Both the position numbers and the translations under genes were made by a program. The notes below the pieces were generated by a model, which searched no databases, was not told the DNA's origin, and saw only the letters and a list, made by a program, of their open reading frames with translations. Below are positions 8,384-17,548 of a DNA stretch of 38,670 bases, in pieces; within the stretch, counting starts at the first letter, position 1, and the number at the start of each line of letters is the position of its first letter. The stretch is from the NCBI GenBank assembly GCA_947857085.1, contig CANUDF010000008.1, positions 1 to 38,670 of the forward strand, read 5' to 3'. Origin of the DNA: Candidatus Gastranaerophilales bacterium (lineage in GTDB: Bacteria; Cyanobacteriota; Vampirovibrionia; Gastranaerophilales; Gastranaerophilaceae).

Positions 8384-9466
8384 TTATAGAATAGCCTCAT
8401 ATTTATCATTCAATCTATATTTCCGTTTTTTACCTTTGCCTTCTGGAATAATAAACCCTGCTTCTACCCATTCAAAAGTAAGCAATCTTGCACTACGTGG
8501 AGCAAATTTAAAGAAATCAGCAATCTCTTTTGTAGTAACATACTTTTGCATTTCAAACAGATTGAGTATTTGACGCTGCTTAGAATCCAATTCCCTCAGA
8601 ACTTTTACTTCATCCTTAGAACTCTCATTGTCTTTAGCCTTCTTATAGACTGATTTAAACGCAACAGCCATACCTTCAATAAAGTACTCTATCCATTTTG
8701 TAATATCTGCTTCCGCCCTTCCCATATAATAATTATGGGAGTCTCCTATTGTAATAGCGTCATAATATCCTTGCAGGTCTTTTGCATAATATTCTTCCAA
8801 TGAATAAATCCCCTTAAGGTCATAACCTTCCTTATGAAGTGCAAGTGTAGTTAAAAGTCTTGCAGTTCTGCCGTTACCGTCAAAATACGGGTGAATTGTC
8901 ACGAACTGGTAGTGAATGATACCTGCTTTTATAGGTATAGGAACTTCATTTGTATCATTAATCCATTGTACAAACTCTTCCATTAATTTAGGTACATCAC
9001 TAGCCTCTGGGGGCATATAAACAATGTTACCTGATAAGGAATCCGTAATTACATTTTGTCCTTCTCTGTATTCATTAGGTTTAACTTTTTTACTTCCGCC
9101 TCCAGTTACATAGGCATGGATAAGCTTAATATTATCTTCTGTTATGTTGGTATTGCTCTTTACAAGTTTTTCTATATAGTCAAGGGCGGTATAATAGCCT
9201 CTGATTTCTTTTTCATCACGTATTCTGCCTGTATTTGAAACAACTTTGTTTTTACTTATAACCTCAAAAACTTCTTCTCTTGTGAGCCTGTTTCCCTCAA
9301 TCTGCGTTGAATAGTGGATAGCTGCAACTTTAGCGGTTTCTCTTAAAGAACTTAAAAGTTTTGGATTAATCGGCAGAGTTTTAATCCCTTCTTTAACTCT
9401 TTCGATTTCAAGCAGGTTATTAGCGATAGAATTGGTGATTGTGTATTTCGGAATGAACTTTGCCAT
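8384..9466 (-). CDS. Fic/DOC family protein with N-terminal inhibitory motif and C-terminal winged helix
   Basis: The Fic motif HPYFDGNGR is complete (His192 to Arg200), so AMP transfer to a target hydroxyl is expected. The class II inhibitory motif (S/T)xxxE(G/N) is at 53-58 (STQIEG), which in the family blocks ATP binding until relieved. A Fic_N domain leads the protein and a winged-helix-like segment (about 295-345, TKEIADFFKFAPRSARLL) closes it. Length 360 aa is usual. It stands alone on the minus strand, with no antitoxin neighbour needed because inhibition is built in. Three phased TTGCCAC repeats lie just upstream and could be bound by its own winged helix. Confidence 0.93.
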   Translation of the reverse strand: MAKFIPKYTITNSIANNLLEIERVKEGIKTLPINPKLLSSLRETAKVAAIHYSTQIEGNRLTREEVFEVISKNKVVSNTGRIRDEKEIRGYYTALDYIEKLVKSNTNITEDNIKLIHAYVTGGGSKKVKPNEYREGQNVITDSLSGNIVYMPPEASDVPKLMEEFVQWINDTNEVPIPIKAGIIHYQFVTIHPYFDGNGRTARLLTTLALHKEGYDLKGIYSLEEYYAKDLQGYYDAITIGDSHNYYMGRAEADITKWIEYFIEGMAVAFKSVYKKAKDNESSKDEVKVLRELDSKQRQILNLFEMQKYVTTKEIADFFKFAPRSARLLTFEWVEAGFIIPEGKGKKRKYRLNDKYEAIL

Positions 9467-9481
9467 AAACTTGTTGTATCT

Positions 9482-9510
9482 TTGCCACTATTTTGCCACA
9501 ATCTTGCCAC
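9482..9510. promoter_or_regulatory. Three TTGCCAC repeats at exact 11-bp spacing
   Basis: TTGCCAC occurs at 9482-9488, 9493-9499 and 9504-9510, each 11 bases from the next, about one helical turn, 16 bases upstream of the Fic start. This phasing suggests a multi-site operator for the Fic gene. The remainder of 9511-9765 is AT-rich and holds no gene that I can support; it must contain the start region for the plus-strand HEPN gene. Confidence 0.55.
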
Positions 9511-9765
9511 AAAGTCAAGTTGAATAGTAATACTTGTGACAATCAGAGCTAACACAAAAGCCAATGGTATTTTTTATAATGAAATTTAAGTTCATAGGTT
9601 CAAACTTAAGCTCAGAATTACTATTAGCAAATCAACTCCACTTGTACTTATGAGATATTAATTCATATCTTAACTTAATACAATAGCATAAAAATCTGCA
9701 TCCAGTTACCAACAGAATATTTATGTTAGTATAAATACAAACTTATAACTTAAGAGTAGGCTAAA

Positions 9766-11232
9766 ATGGCGAAAGAAATTAATTTTTTAGAGAATAAAAT
9801 TTACGTAGGAAGTTTCAATCTATTTTCAAAGGAGTATTCAGGGAAACTGGTTTATGAAAATGGAAAGACATTTGAATTAACACTATATGATGCTCCAGCT
9901 ATTATGTTAAAACATAAACTACCATCCATTACTGAAGTGGTCAATGAAACTGAAGCCGAACCGAAAAGATTAAACACAATAACAGGTGTAGTATATGATG
10001 AAAATAACAATCGTTATAATGTAATACTGGCTAATTGCGTATGCGTGCAAACTCCTATTGTTGGAACGGGATGTACTAAATTTATATTTGATTATGCTCT
10101 CTTTTCGAATAACTACATATTCGACTTGGAAAATGATAAAAATTTCAAAATAAACTTGTTTTTCAATACTTGGAATGAATTTTGTTATCCTCAAGGATTC
10201 AAGTCTTTAGTTACTGTATTAAATGAACACGAAATAGAAGTTGTATTAAAAAATAATTTAAAAATAAGTTTTAGCGAAAATATATCTGGAGAACTTATAA
10301 ATACCGATGATTTATTTTCAAATTTATTTGTTTCATGTGGTCAAGATTGTCTTAAACAACAGGAGATAACCGACCTAAATTTGAAATTAAAAGATTTAGT
10401 CGAACCATATAAAAATAAACTTTTGAAGAAAAGGGATGAAACTCATAGGTGGTATATATCTCTTGAAAATGTGCCAAATGTGAAGTCTATTTCTAATATT
10501 ATTTGGAAATTTAATATGTTGATAAATATTTTAACTTACGACTTTTCAACTAACATAGATATGGTACAACTACAAGTCAAAACAAATGATAAAAGATTTC
10601 CAATTGCTAAATTTTATTATTTATGTAAAAACTCTAAGTCAAATAAAAAAAGTAGTTATAGTTGTCAGCAAAGTGCATTTCAATGTAAAACATTTTCAAA
10701 AAAAGAATGGAACGTTATATTAGTTAACCTTTTTAAACATAAGAACAAAGATTGGCTTACCTACTTTTTTTATGTACTTTCGGAAAATAATTCAAGTAAT
10801 CCGCTCACAATTTTTCATATAACAAGATATATTGACTATATTGGTGCAATTGGGGCTTCTAAACAATATGGCAAGTTGAAATATGAAAAAGTTCTACTTG
10901 ATTATATACAGGATTTGGATAGTAATCTTAAACAAGCTATATTAAGTGCCTTTAGAGATAATCTATCCATGATTAAAGTTCAGAATAATAAACAACGCAA
11001 TTGGAAATTGGTCGGCAAAAAATTATGTGAGTTTAGAGCATATGCCGCTCATATAGAAGAAAAAAGACGAATATTATCTTTTTTTAAAGCGTATGAAGTT
11101 TATAAGATACTTGAATTAATACTCATAGATAATGTTTTTGAGATTTTAGGCATTTCTAAAGATAAAAGATTAAATTTCAAAACTTATTATTTAAAAAAAC
11201 TAATAGGAAATTACTCAAAGCAAAGTACTTAA
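9766..11232 (+). CDS. ApeA-like HEPN protein, probable anti-phage effector
   Basis: The N-terminal ~190 residues are beta-rich (short alternating strands, GSFNLFSKEYSGKLVYENG), like the N-terminal domain of ApeA proteins; the C-terminal half is helical. An Rx4H HEPN motif is visible as RAYAAH (Arg424, His429), the usual ribonuclease active-site pair. ApeA family members are known phage-defence RNases that cleave RNA on infection. The gene stands alone, convergent with the cyclase-like gene 46 bases away. The family call is from overall layout and motif, not an alignment. No signal peptide or membrane segment is seen. Confidence 0.6.
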   Translation: MAKEINFLENKIYVGSFNLFSKEYSGKLVYENGKTFELTLYDAPAIMLKHKLPSITEVVNETEAEPKRLNTITGVVYDENNNRYNVILANCVCVQTPIVGTGCTKFIFDYALFSNNYIFDLENDKNFKINLFFNTWNEFCYPQGFKSLVTVLNEHEIEVVLKNNLKISFSENISGELINTDDLFSNLFVSCGQDCLKQQEITDLNLKLKDLVEPYKNKLLKKRDETHRWYISLENVPNVKSISNIIWKFNMLINILTYDFSTNIDMVQLQVKTNDKRFPIAKFYYLCKNSKSNKKSSYSCQQSAFQCKTFSKKEWNVILVNLFKHKNKDWLTYFFYVLSENNSSNPLTIFHITRYIDYIGAIGASKQYGKLKYEKVLLDYIQDLDSNLKQAILSAFRDNLSMIKVQNNKQRNWKLVGKKLCEFRAYAAHIEEKRRILSFFKAYEVYKILELILIDNVFEILGISKDKRLNFKTYYLKKLIGNYSKQST

Positions 11233-11278
11233 ATATAAACTTAAACTAATCAAATAAGACGTACTAGTTCTTAGTAGG

Positions 11279-12022
11279 CTAGACATTAATTGTATCTGTA
11301 ATTTCTTTTTCTGTAATTAATGGTACACCTGTAGCATTAAAAGAATAGGGATTACTATAATACTTATTGTAGTAGGTAATTGCCCACATTATTTTCTGTA
11401 TTATTCTTTGATTATTAGTATATTTCTTTAACATATCTAATAAGCTAATTCTAAATCCTACATAAGACATGCCTGAACAATATAGAAAACTATTTAAATA
11501 ATACTCGCCATCAGTATCTTGATAACAATACTGAGGTGTTACCTTTTGTATTTGCTTTTGTACAATAATTCTTGGATAAATTGCAACAGTTTCTTCAATA
11601 TTTACGGCTTCTACTAATGCTTTTCCGTACACGAATTTTTCATCATAGTAAAAATTTCCTTCCACAATAGCACCACGCATTAAGTAACCATACCCTAGGA
11701 TTTCTGTCTGAATATTGCCTGCAATATTTAATAACTTTGTAAGTTTATCAACTCTTTTTTCATCATTAGAGTTAAGTTTAATTGCTATTAATATGTTATC
11801 TGAAAAGAATTTTACAACAACATCTTGTTTAGAAAATATTTGTGCCATTTCGGCTTCACAAATTGCATCTTCAAAAAACATATTAAGATGGTTCAAAAAA
11901 GTATTTTCAGAATCTTTGTAGATTAAATTCTTTCCCCCAAGTATATCTAGATATGCAATACAATACTTTGACTGTTTATAATTTGTTTTAGGTTCTCGCA
12001 TTCCTGCCGTTCTAATTACCAT
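11279..12022 (-). CDS. Class III nucleotide cyclase-like protein
   Basis: Pattern of a class III cyclase fold: AYLDILG with Asp26 and FFSDNILIAI with Asp75, matching the two metal-binding Asp of adenylate/guanylate/uridylate cyclases; MRGAIVEG with Arg116; then YGKALVEAVNIEE and AIYPRIIV, a pattern I associate with small cyclase-like proteins in defence islands. At 247 aa it is a single soluble domain with a short helical tail. If active it would make a cyclic nucleotide signal, as PycC does in Pycsar. No neighbour shows a cyclic-nucleotide-binding domain, so the partner is unknown. It is divergent from the LA2681-like HEPN gene, with 78 bases between them holding both promoters. The start may instead be the Met at residue 8. 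Confidence 0.5.
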   Translation of the reverse strand: MVIRTAGMREPKTNYKQSKYCIAYLDILGGKNLIYKDSENTFLNHLNMFFEDAICEAEMAQIFSKQDVVVKFFSDNILIAIKLNSNDEKRVDKLTKLLNIAGNIQTEILGYGYLMRGAIVEGNFYYDEKFVYGKALVEAVNIEETVAIYPRIIVQKQIQKVTPQYCYQDTDGEYYLNSFLYCSGMSYVGFRISLLDMLKKYTNNQRIIQKIMWAITYYNKYYSNPYSFNATGVPLITEKEITDTINV

Positions 12023-12073
12023 TTATTACCCATTAAGTATCCTACTTTCATTATATTAACATAAAGAATCCTA

Positions 12074-12100
12074 AAATAACCTTATGATATAATAAAGGCT
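12074..12100 (+). promoter_or_regulatory. Extended -10 promoter directly before the HEPN operon
   Basis: TGATATAAT gives an extended -10 (hexamer TATAAT 12088-12093) with no good -35. Only seven bases separate it from the ATG at 12101 and no spaced ribosome binding site fits, so the transcript is probably leaderless. Confidence 0.6.
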
Positions 12101-13573
12101 ATGGATACAGATTTTCTTAAAATTTTTCCTAAAGAATGTGATAATGCAATTTCGACTAAAAACATTGAGAAAATTGATGCGTTAATTGAAAAGCTCAAGG
12201 AATTAGAGTCAAGATTAGAAAGAAGTCCTCTATTAACTCAAGTATGGTATTGTATTTCAAACTTATACTCTACAAAAGCAGCTATTTATAATGAAGATGC
12301 AAAACTTTGGAGAAATAAAAAATTTCCTGCAAATGCAGTCCATTCTTTGAACTATACAAGAAGAGCCTTCAATGAATATATACAAAATGGCAATAGTAAT
12401 ATGTGTTTTGAAATACAAACAAATCTTGCAAATCTCTATCATGGTTTTTGTCGAGATATTGAAGCTAATTACTTCTGGACATTTAATTATAATAATGTGA
12501 TTTACTCTGATTCTATATTTGTTGCACCATTTAACAAAGCTAAAACGCTAATGGAACTAAAAGAATATTTGGATGATAAGATAGAAGCTGGTTACTATGC
12601 ATATGAAGCATATAAATTGATTAAACCTTTATCAGAAAATAAAAATAATATTTTTCATGAGGGTATAAAATCGGAAATCACTAAAACTGTTTGGGTAAGT
12701 GAGTTATTAAATTGGGGTAAAAATATTGAAGAAACAATAATGCCTTTTGAGGAAATAACCAAACGAATTAAATATAAAACCAAAGAAGAAAAATTTTACA
12801 GAACTTGGAGTGCAGAAAATAATTTATTTCTTAATCCATTAAATGATATAACAAAAGAATTAATATCTGCTAAAGATACCCTAGAATTTCCTGATTATAT
12901 AGCAAAAATTGGAGAAGGACCATTTTTAAGTGTAGCGTTCTCTGATATAAAAAACAGATTTTGCAAAGCAAGATACATAGCTTATTGTGGATTATTTAAA
13001 GAGTATCCAGAATGGCTTGAAGAAGATTTGTTTTTGACAAGTTGTTTAGATTACAATGATTTTTCTACGAATACAGAAATGGTAAAAACGGCATATAAAT
13101 TGTGTTTTGGTATTTTAGATAGTATTATTTTACTTCTCAAAAAATATTTTGAAATAGAAGGTAAGTGTAAAACTGAATTTAAACCAACGTGGATACAAAC
13201 GAATTTTCAAAACATCCATAATCCTTTTATAGATGGATTGTTTTGGTTATCTTGTGATTTAACAGATGTTTCAAATATTAAAAATTGGCAAATACCGAAC
13301 CCAGATGCAAGTATCTTAAGAGAATTAAGAAACAATCTTGAACATAATTGGGTAAGAGTTGCTGATTGTAAAAATTCAATATGGCTTAGAGACCATGATT
13401 ATGCTTTTGTGTTATCTAAAGAACAATTAGAAACAGCAACATTAGAAGTTTTTAGATATACTAGAACTGCAATAATGTATTTAATTCTTGCAATTAAATA
13501 TAATGAAAAACAAAAAATCCAAAATGTTCAAAATGAGCTTATACCATCAATGGAAGTTCCTTATTATTCCTAA
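12101..13573 (+). CDS. LA2681-like HEPN domain protein
   Basis: A mostly helical 490-aa protein. The N-terminal ~150 residues look like TPR-type helix pairs (Leu/Ala/Tyr-spaced helices); the C-terminal third holds LRELRNNLEHNW, an Rx4H HEPN motif (Arg410, His415) in the form typical of LA2681-like HEPN proteins. HEPN domains are usually RNases used in toxins, abortive infection and CRISPR effectors. It is the first gene of a tight operon: the DUF4238 gene follows after 11 bases and the DUF5677 gene after a further 19. The divergent neighbour is the cyclase-like gene. The RNase role is family knowledge; the target is unknown. Confidence 0.65.
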   Translation: MDTDFLKIFPKECDNAISTKNIEKIDALIEKLKELESRLERSPLLTQVWYCISNLYSTKAAIYNEDAKLWRNKKFPANAVHSLNYTRRAFNEYIQNGNSNMCFEIQTNLANLYHGFCRDIEANYFWTFNYNNVIYSDSIFVAPFNKAKTLMELKEYLDDKIEAGYYAYEAYKLIKPLSENKNNIFHEGIKSEITKTVWVSELLNWGKNIEETIMPFEEITKRIKYKTKEEKFYRTWSAENNLFLNPLNDITKELISAKDTLEFPDYIAKIGEGPFLSVAFSDIKNRFCKARYIAYCGLFKEYPEWLEEDLFLTSCLDYNDFSTNTEMVKTAYKLCFGILDSIILLLKKYFEIEGKCKTEFKPTWIQTNFQNIHNPFIDGLFWLSCDLTDVSNIKNWQIPNPDASILRELRNNLEHNWVRVADCKNSIWLRDHDYAFVLSKEQLETATLEVFRYTRTAIMYLILAIKYNEKQKIQNVQNELIPSMEVPYYS

Positions 13574-13584
13574 GGAGATAAAAA

Positions 13585-14484
13585 ATGAGCAATCCTAAAA
13601 GACATCATTATTTACCACAAGTATATCTTGAAAATTTTTGTCAAGAAGGTGGATTATGGGTATATAATGACATAGATAAAAGTATAAAGAATATACCTAA
13701 GATAAATGCAGCTGTCATAAATCACTTCTATACAAGAGAAAATGATGATGGTACAAAAGATTATGAATTAGAAAAAAGATTATCTTTTATTGAAGGTGAA
13801 GCGGGTAAAATTATAAAAAAATTAATCCAACAACAAGAGATTACGTCAGAAGATAAGGGTAAATTTTCATTATTTATTTCTTTATTACAACATAGGACAC
13901 CTTTTGCGGTTAATAAATTACATCAATTTATGGATCCATTGTTAAAATGGATTAAAAAACAACAACTTGAAAACGGAAATTTTGATAACTTTATGACTGA
14001 ATATGAAGAAAAATATGGAATGGCAAAAGAATTTCAGAGACAACTTCTAGAAAATAGCAAAATTCAGTTGACTAAAACCGGAGAGTGGGGCTTTCTCTTT
14101 GACACTGCTATAGAAATTGCAAAATTGTATTCTCAAATGCAATGGCATTTTATATATACTACAAAAACTAATTTCATTACTTCCGATAACCCATTGATAT
14201 ATTATGAACCTAAGATAGATATTGGACCTTATGGTTATGGGATTGCCACGCCCACAGTAGAAAAATTTATTCCTATATCCTCAAATTTAATATTAAAAAT
14301 TGGAGATTTTGGGAAAGGTATATCTTATGGTTTATTAAATGATAGAAAAATAATAAGATACATTAATTCTTCTATATTTGTAAGGCGTAAACAATTTGTC
14401 TTTGCAAATAATAGAGAACAACTTGAATTTTTACTCAAAAGAACAAATGGTTATAAACGAGAAGAAATAATAAAAATTAATTAA
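13585..14484 (+). CDS. DUF4238 family protein
   Basis: The start KRHHYLPQVYLENF is the family signature, and FISLLQHRTP and FITSDNPLIYYEP also fit DUF4238. The conserved His pair (7-8) near the N-terminus and the SDNP motif (about residue 195) look like possible active-site elements, but no activity is established that I know of. A strong AAGGAG ribosome binding site precedes the ATG. It is the middle gene of the HEPN operon, which supports a role in the same system, perhaps as effector or regulator. Confidence 0.75.
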   Translation: MSNPKRHHYLPQVYLENFCQEGGLWVYNDIDKSIKNIPKINAAVINHFYTRENDDGTKDYELEKRLSFIEGEAGKIIKKLIQQQEITSEDKGKFSLFISLLQHRTPFAVNKLHQFMDPLLKWIKKQQLENGNFDNFMTEYEEKYGMAKEFQRQLLENSKIQLTKTGEWGFLFDTAIEIAKLYSQMQWHFIYTTKTNFITSDNPLIYYEPKIDIGPYGYGIATPTVEKFIPISSNLILKIGDFGKGISYGLLNDRKIIRYINSSIFVRRKQFVFANNREQLEFLLKRTNGYKREEIIKIN

Positions 14485-14503
14485 TTTAATAAAGGTAGAA
14501 TAT

Positions 14504-15508
14504 ATGTTATTGCCTAAAAAAGTCAATAAACAAATCAAAAAAATATTTACACAGAAGCTTAAAGATATGTGTAATCCCAGTATGAGTTTGGAGGATATAA
14601 GAGAAAAAGCTTCACAAATTGATATATCCGAAGAAATGGATATAGCAATGAAAGAAGAAGTTGCAAAATTAGGGAAAAGAATTACGAAGTCTATAGGTAA
14701 AATTCTTCATAATGAACACAAAAAGGTTAATAAATTTGTAGTAAATCATTATTATAAATGGGGAGAATGTTTGAATTTATTTGAATTATTCTATATTATC
14801 TCTCTAAAATTTACAACAAGATACTGTCAAAGAGTAAATTATATAAATGATGGAACAGATGAGCAATATGCATATGAATATCTAGCGATAAAAGAATTAC
14901 ATGGACGAGCATGTCAAATCTATGCTGAGATATTTTGTCTAATAGAAAATGGCTTTGCCGATGGAGCTTATGCAAGATGGAGAACTTTATATGAAATAAT
15001 GGTGATTGTAGATTTTATCAAATCTAATGGTGAAGTAGCTGCAAAAGCTTTTTATGAGAGTTCTTTTTTTGATACTCAACATTGTAACTGGGCAAAAGAA
15101 TTAGATTGTTTTAAAGATTTAAAAAGAGTATCATTTAGAGCGATTGAAAAAACTTGCAATTTTGATAAAGGTTGGATGAAAGAATATCAGAGTGCTTGTA
15201 AAGCAGTTCATGCATCGCCTGAAGGAACGTTTGGAAGAATTTCTAATAGAGAAAATGATATGCATTTTATTCCTGTAGGCAGATGTGATTATGGAATCGA
15301 TATTCCAGCAACGCATGCCTGTATAACTTTATCTATTATAAATGCCCAATTTCTAACAATATTTCCTAATTTTAATACATTAGTAGAATTACGAATGTTA
15401 TTATATTTAAAAAATGCGGTTATTCATTCTTTTGAAGAAACAGAACCTCAGATATTCAATAATACAACCACGCAAAAGATTACTAAAATTAATCCATATT
15501 TAAATTAA
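14504..15508 (+). CDS. DUF5677 family protein
   Basis: The central block, AEIFCLIENGFADGAYARWRTLYEI, fits DUF5677 in which an Asn-Gly-x-x-x-Gly-Ala-x-x-Arg-Trp-Arg core is followed by Leu-x-Glu. The protein is almost all helical, 334 aa, without membrane segments. DUF5677 proteins turn up in defence and mobile regions; the function is unknown. It is the last gene of the three-gene HEPN operon, 19 bases after DUF4238, with a weak AAAGGTAG ribosome binding site. The second methyltransferase copy begins 42 bases later. Confidence 0.6.
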   Translation: MLLPKKVNKQIKKIFTQKLKDMCNPSMSLEDIREKASQIDISEEMDIAMKEEVAKLGKRITKSIGKILHNEHKKVNKFVVNHYYKWGECLNLFELFYIISLKFTTRYCQRVNYINDGTDEQYAYEYLAIKELHGRACQIYAEIFCLIENGFADGAYARWRTLYEIMVIVDFIKSNGEVAAKAFYESSFFDTQHCNWAKELDCFKDLKRVSFRAIEKTCNFDKGWMKEYQSACKAVHASPEGTFGRISNRENDMHFIPVGRCDYGIDIPATHACITLSIINAQFLTIFPNFNTLVELRMLLYLKNAVIHSFEETEPQIFNNTTTQKITKINPYLN

Positions 15509-15550
15509 AAAATATATCAATGATTAAATTCTTTCATGAAGGAGCAAATC

Positions 15551-16122
15551 ATGAAAGAAAGTTTATTTATAAATCTAGGAGCTAGTAACCATTCAAAACA
15601 CAAAAGACAGCCAGAAGATTATACGCAACTGACCCAATAGCAGGAAAATTATTATTGGAAGTTGAACCTGATTTAAACAACATCTGGGAGTGTGCGTGCG
15701 GGGGAGGACATTTAGCACGAGTTTTTTAAGAAGCAGGTAAGCTAGGTAAAGCCACTGATTTAATAAATCGTGGTTACGGAACTGTAAAAGATTTTTTACT
15801 TAATACTGAACCTTATCATAGCGGTGATATTGTCACCAATCCACCATATAAGTACGCTCAGGAGTTTGTCGAACACGCATTAAACAAGGTAGATGAAGGT
15901 AGAAAAGTCTGCATGTTCTTAAAAGTTCTGTTCCTAGAAAGTCAAAGCAGGAAGGAACTATTTACAAAATACCAGCCTAAAACAATATATGTTTCAAACT
16001 CACGTATAAACTGTGCTTAAAACGGTGATTTTATAACTTATAATTCTGTTGCTATTGCTTATGCATGGTATGTCTGGATAAAGGGCTACAAAGGCGAAAC
16101 CGTTGTAAAATGGATAAATTAA
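15551..16122 (+). pseudogene. Second, decayed copy of the DNA adenine methyltransferase
   Basis: Homologous along its whole length to the gene at 7785-8357, in the same orientation, and including part of the leader (AAATTCTTTCA before both starts). It has an ATG with AAGGAG, but the frame is lost after about 25 codons, and further damage follows: a stop in the AdoMet region (GTTTTTTAAG near 15725) and TGCTTAAAACG near 16015 where the other copy has TGTGCTAAGAACG. The NPPY codons survive. At the 3' end it keeps the Trp codon that is a TAG in copy one. Many differences between copies are at third codon positions, suggesting they diverged as working genes before this one decayed. Confidence 0.9.
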
Positions 16123-16212
16123 CCTTAAAACTATTCATAGAATATACAATTGAATGTACCTTATGGTGTATAAGTCTGGTATGCGTTATATATTCCCTAT
16201 TCTTGTTATTAT

Positions 16213-17519
16213 TTAGTTTTTAGTATTTTCATGCAGGTCCTCTATCGAGGTTTTGGGAACAAATTTTATTTCATAGTCGAATAATTCAGCTATATTTATG
16301 AGTTCTGTTACTTTGAAAGATAAACGTAATAGTTTGTTTAATAAGTTTGAATCAGAAGCTGAACGCCATATTTCTCATTTAACATTCTGGCTAATCTATA
16401 GATAGATATATGTTGTTCTTGCAAAAAGTCTTTTACAAGTCGTGATATTCTTCTCATGCCAGTTAATTCAACTCTTACAGACATTTCATTAGGAGTATTC
16501 CCTCTCTTAATACGGATTGAGAATATATCCTTGCAATCAAGATAGTCATTGTAATCATATACTCGAACATCCGATTTTTTAATTGAATAAACTTTGTTCG
16601 AGGTTGCTAAAGTTATCTTTTTACCTATATCTTCTATATGCCATGTAAAGTTAATATAAGCACTGTATGCACGAGAGAGGAATTTACTGTTCTTTACGGT
16701 TATATCTATTGTTTGATACTCCCTGTTGTCTATTTTAAAATTCATTTCATCTTTTTTCAAAGGTATGAGCTGCGAGAGTTCTTCAAATAAACTTCCATAG
16801 CTCCCGCCCAAATCAAAAGTACAATTAACTTTAATACCTGATATAACAGAGAGTTTTACCTTATTATGTAGTCTGCTGTATAATAATTGTCCGTCTTGGA
16901 ACCTATCAAACCCTAAACTTAAGATAAGAATTAGGCAGAAGACGTGTCTATATGCTGTCGCATATTCATCCCACCCTGTTGTTATACCTGTTAAAGAAAT
17001 AAAATTCTTATTATTAAAGGTAAAGATAATATTTTTTTCAGCTACTTTTTTCTGTTCTGCCGTTCCGTTTCTAAATGTGCGGTTTTTCCCAGTATTATAC
17101 TGTACTGTGAAGTATCTTGATATGTCACCATTCCTGCAATCATTAACGAATTGTGTTACTATTCCCTCTCGGCCATTTAAACACTGATTGTTATATTCTT
17201 GCAGTCGTTCTATATAAAATTCTTCGATAAAAAGAATGTTATTAAGATTTTGAAGTCTTTCTCTAAACTGACTGTATAACTTAGTTCTTTGTTCTCTATC
17301 TGATTTAAGATTAAATACATGTGTTATGTTCCTTATATCAAGACAACATGAGGTTTCTATTATTATACTTCTATACTTACCTTCAATATTATCTTTCTCT
17401 ATATCTAATCTGTCTTCACTGTTAGTAACAGTTTTTAATGGATATACCATGTGTTTGTATCTCCTATTTTCAGATGTACCTTCTATAAGAAAATGTATAT
17501 AAGAGGGTAATGAAAACAT
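16213..17519 (-). pseudogene. Unknown protein with C-terminal HTH-like domain, frameshifted near the 3' end
   Basis: The open frame runs 16338-17519 (393 aa) and I do not recognise its first 330 residues, a soluble mixed alpha/beta protein. Near the end it reads ISIYRLARMLNEKYGVQL and then stops; in the next frame the sequence continues LSDSNLLNKLLRLSFKV, then TELINIAELFDYEIKFVPK, down to TAA at 16213-16215. Together these form a helix-turn-helix-like domain, so one base has been lost around 16350-16362. The ATG at 17519 has no close ribosome binding site and lies in a hairpin loop (see 17495-17546). It is last in the minus-strand operon with the 115-aa gene. A regulatory or replication-type role is possible but not shown. 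Confidence 0.55.
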
Positions 17520-17548
17520 ATTATATGTCTATTACCTCTTATATACAC
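17483..17548 (-). other. Possible leader ORF overlapping the start of the 393-aa gene
   Basis: The best ribosome binding site in this gap, AGGAGGAA (complement of 17557-17564), is eight bases before a GTG at 17546-17548. That GTG opens 21 codons in a different frame from the downstream gene and ends inside it. It may be a leader peptide, or the true start of the gene with another one-base frameshift. Confidence 0.35.
17495..17546 (-). repeat. 16-bp hairpin with the start codon in its loop
   Basis: ATTACCTCTTATATAC (17531-17546) pairs with GTATATAAGAGGGTAAT (17495-17511) apart from one bulged base. The loop 17512-17530 contains the ATG (17517-17519) of the 393-aa gene. In RNA this would strongly structure the initiation region. 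Confidence 0.6.

Noticed and set aside
11279-12022. A complete Pycsar system (cyclase plus effector)
   Set aside because: Only the cyclase-like gene is visible. The one TIR protein is 9 kb away in another operon and shows no cyclic-nucleotide-binding domain; no PycTM-like protein is adjacent.
12007-12040. Five-codon minicistron before the cyclase-like gene (minus strand)
   Set aside because: An ATG with AGGA and a stop overlaps the gene start, but such short ORFs are frequent by chance in AT-rich DNA.
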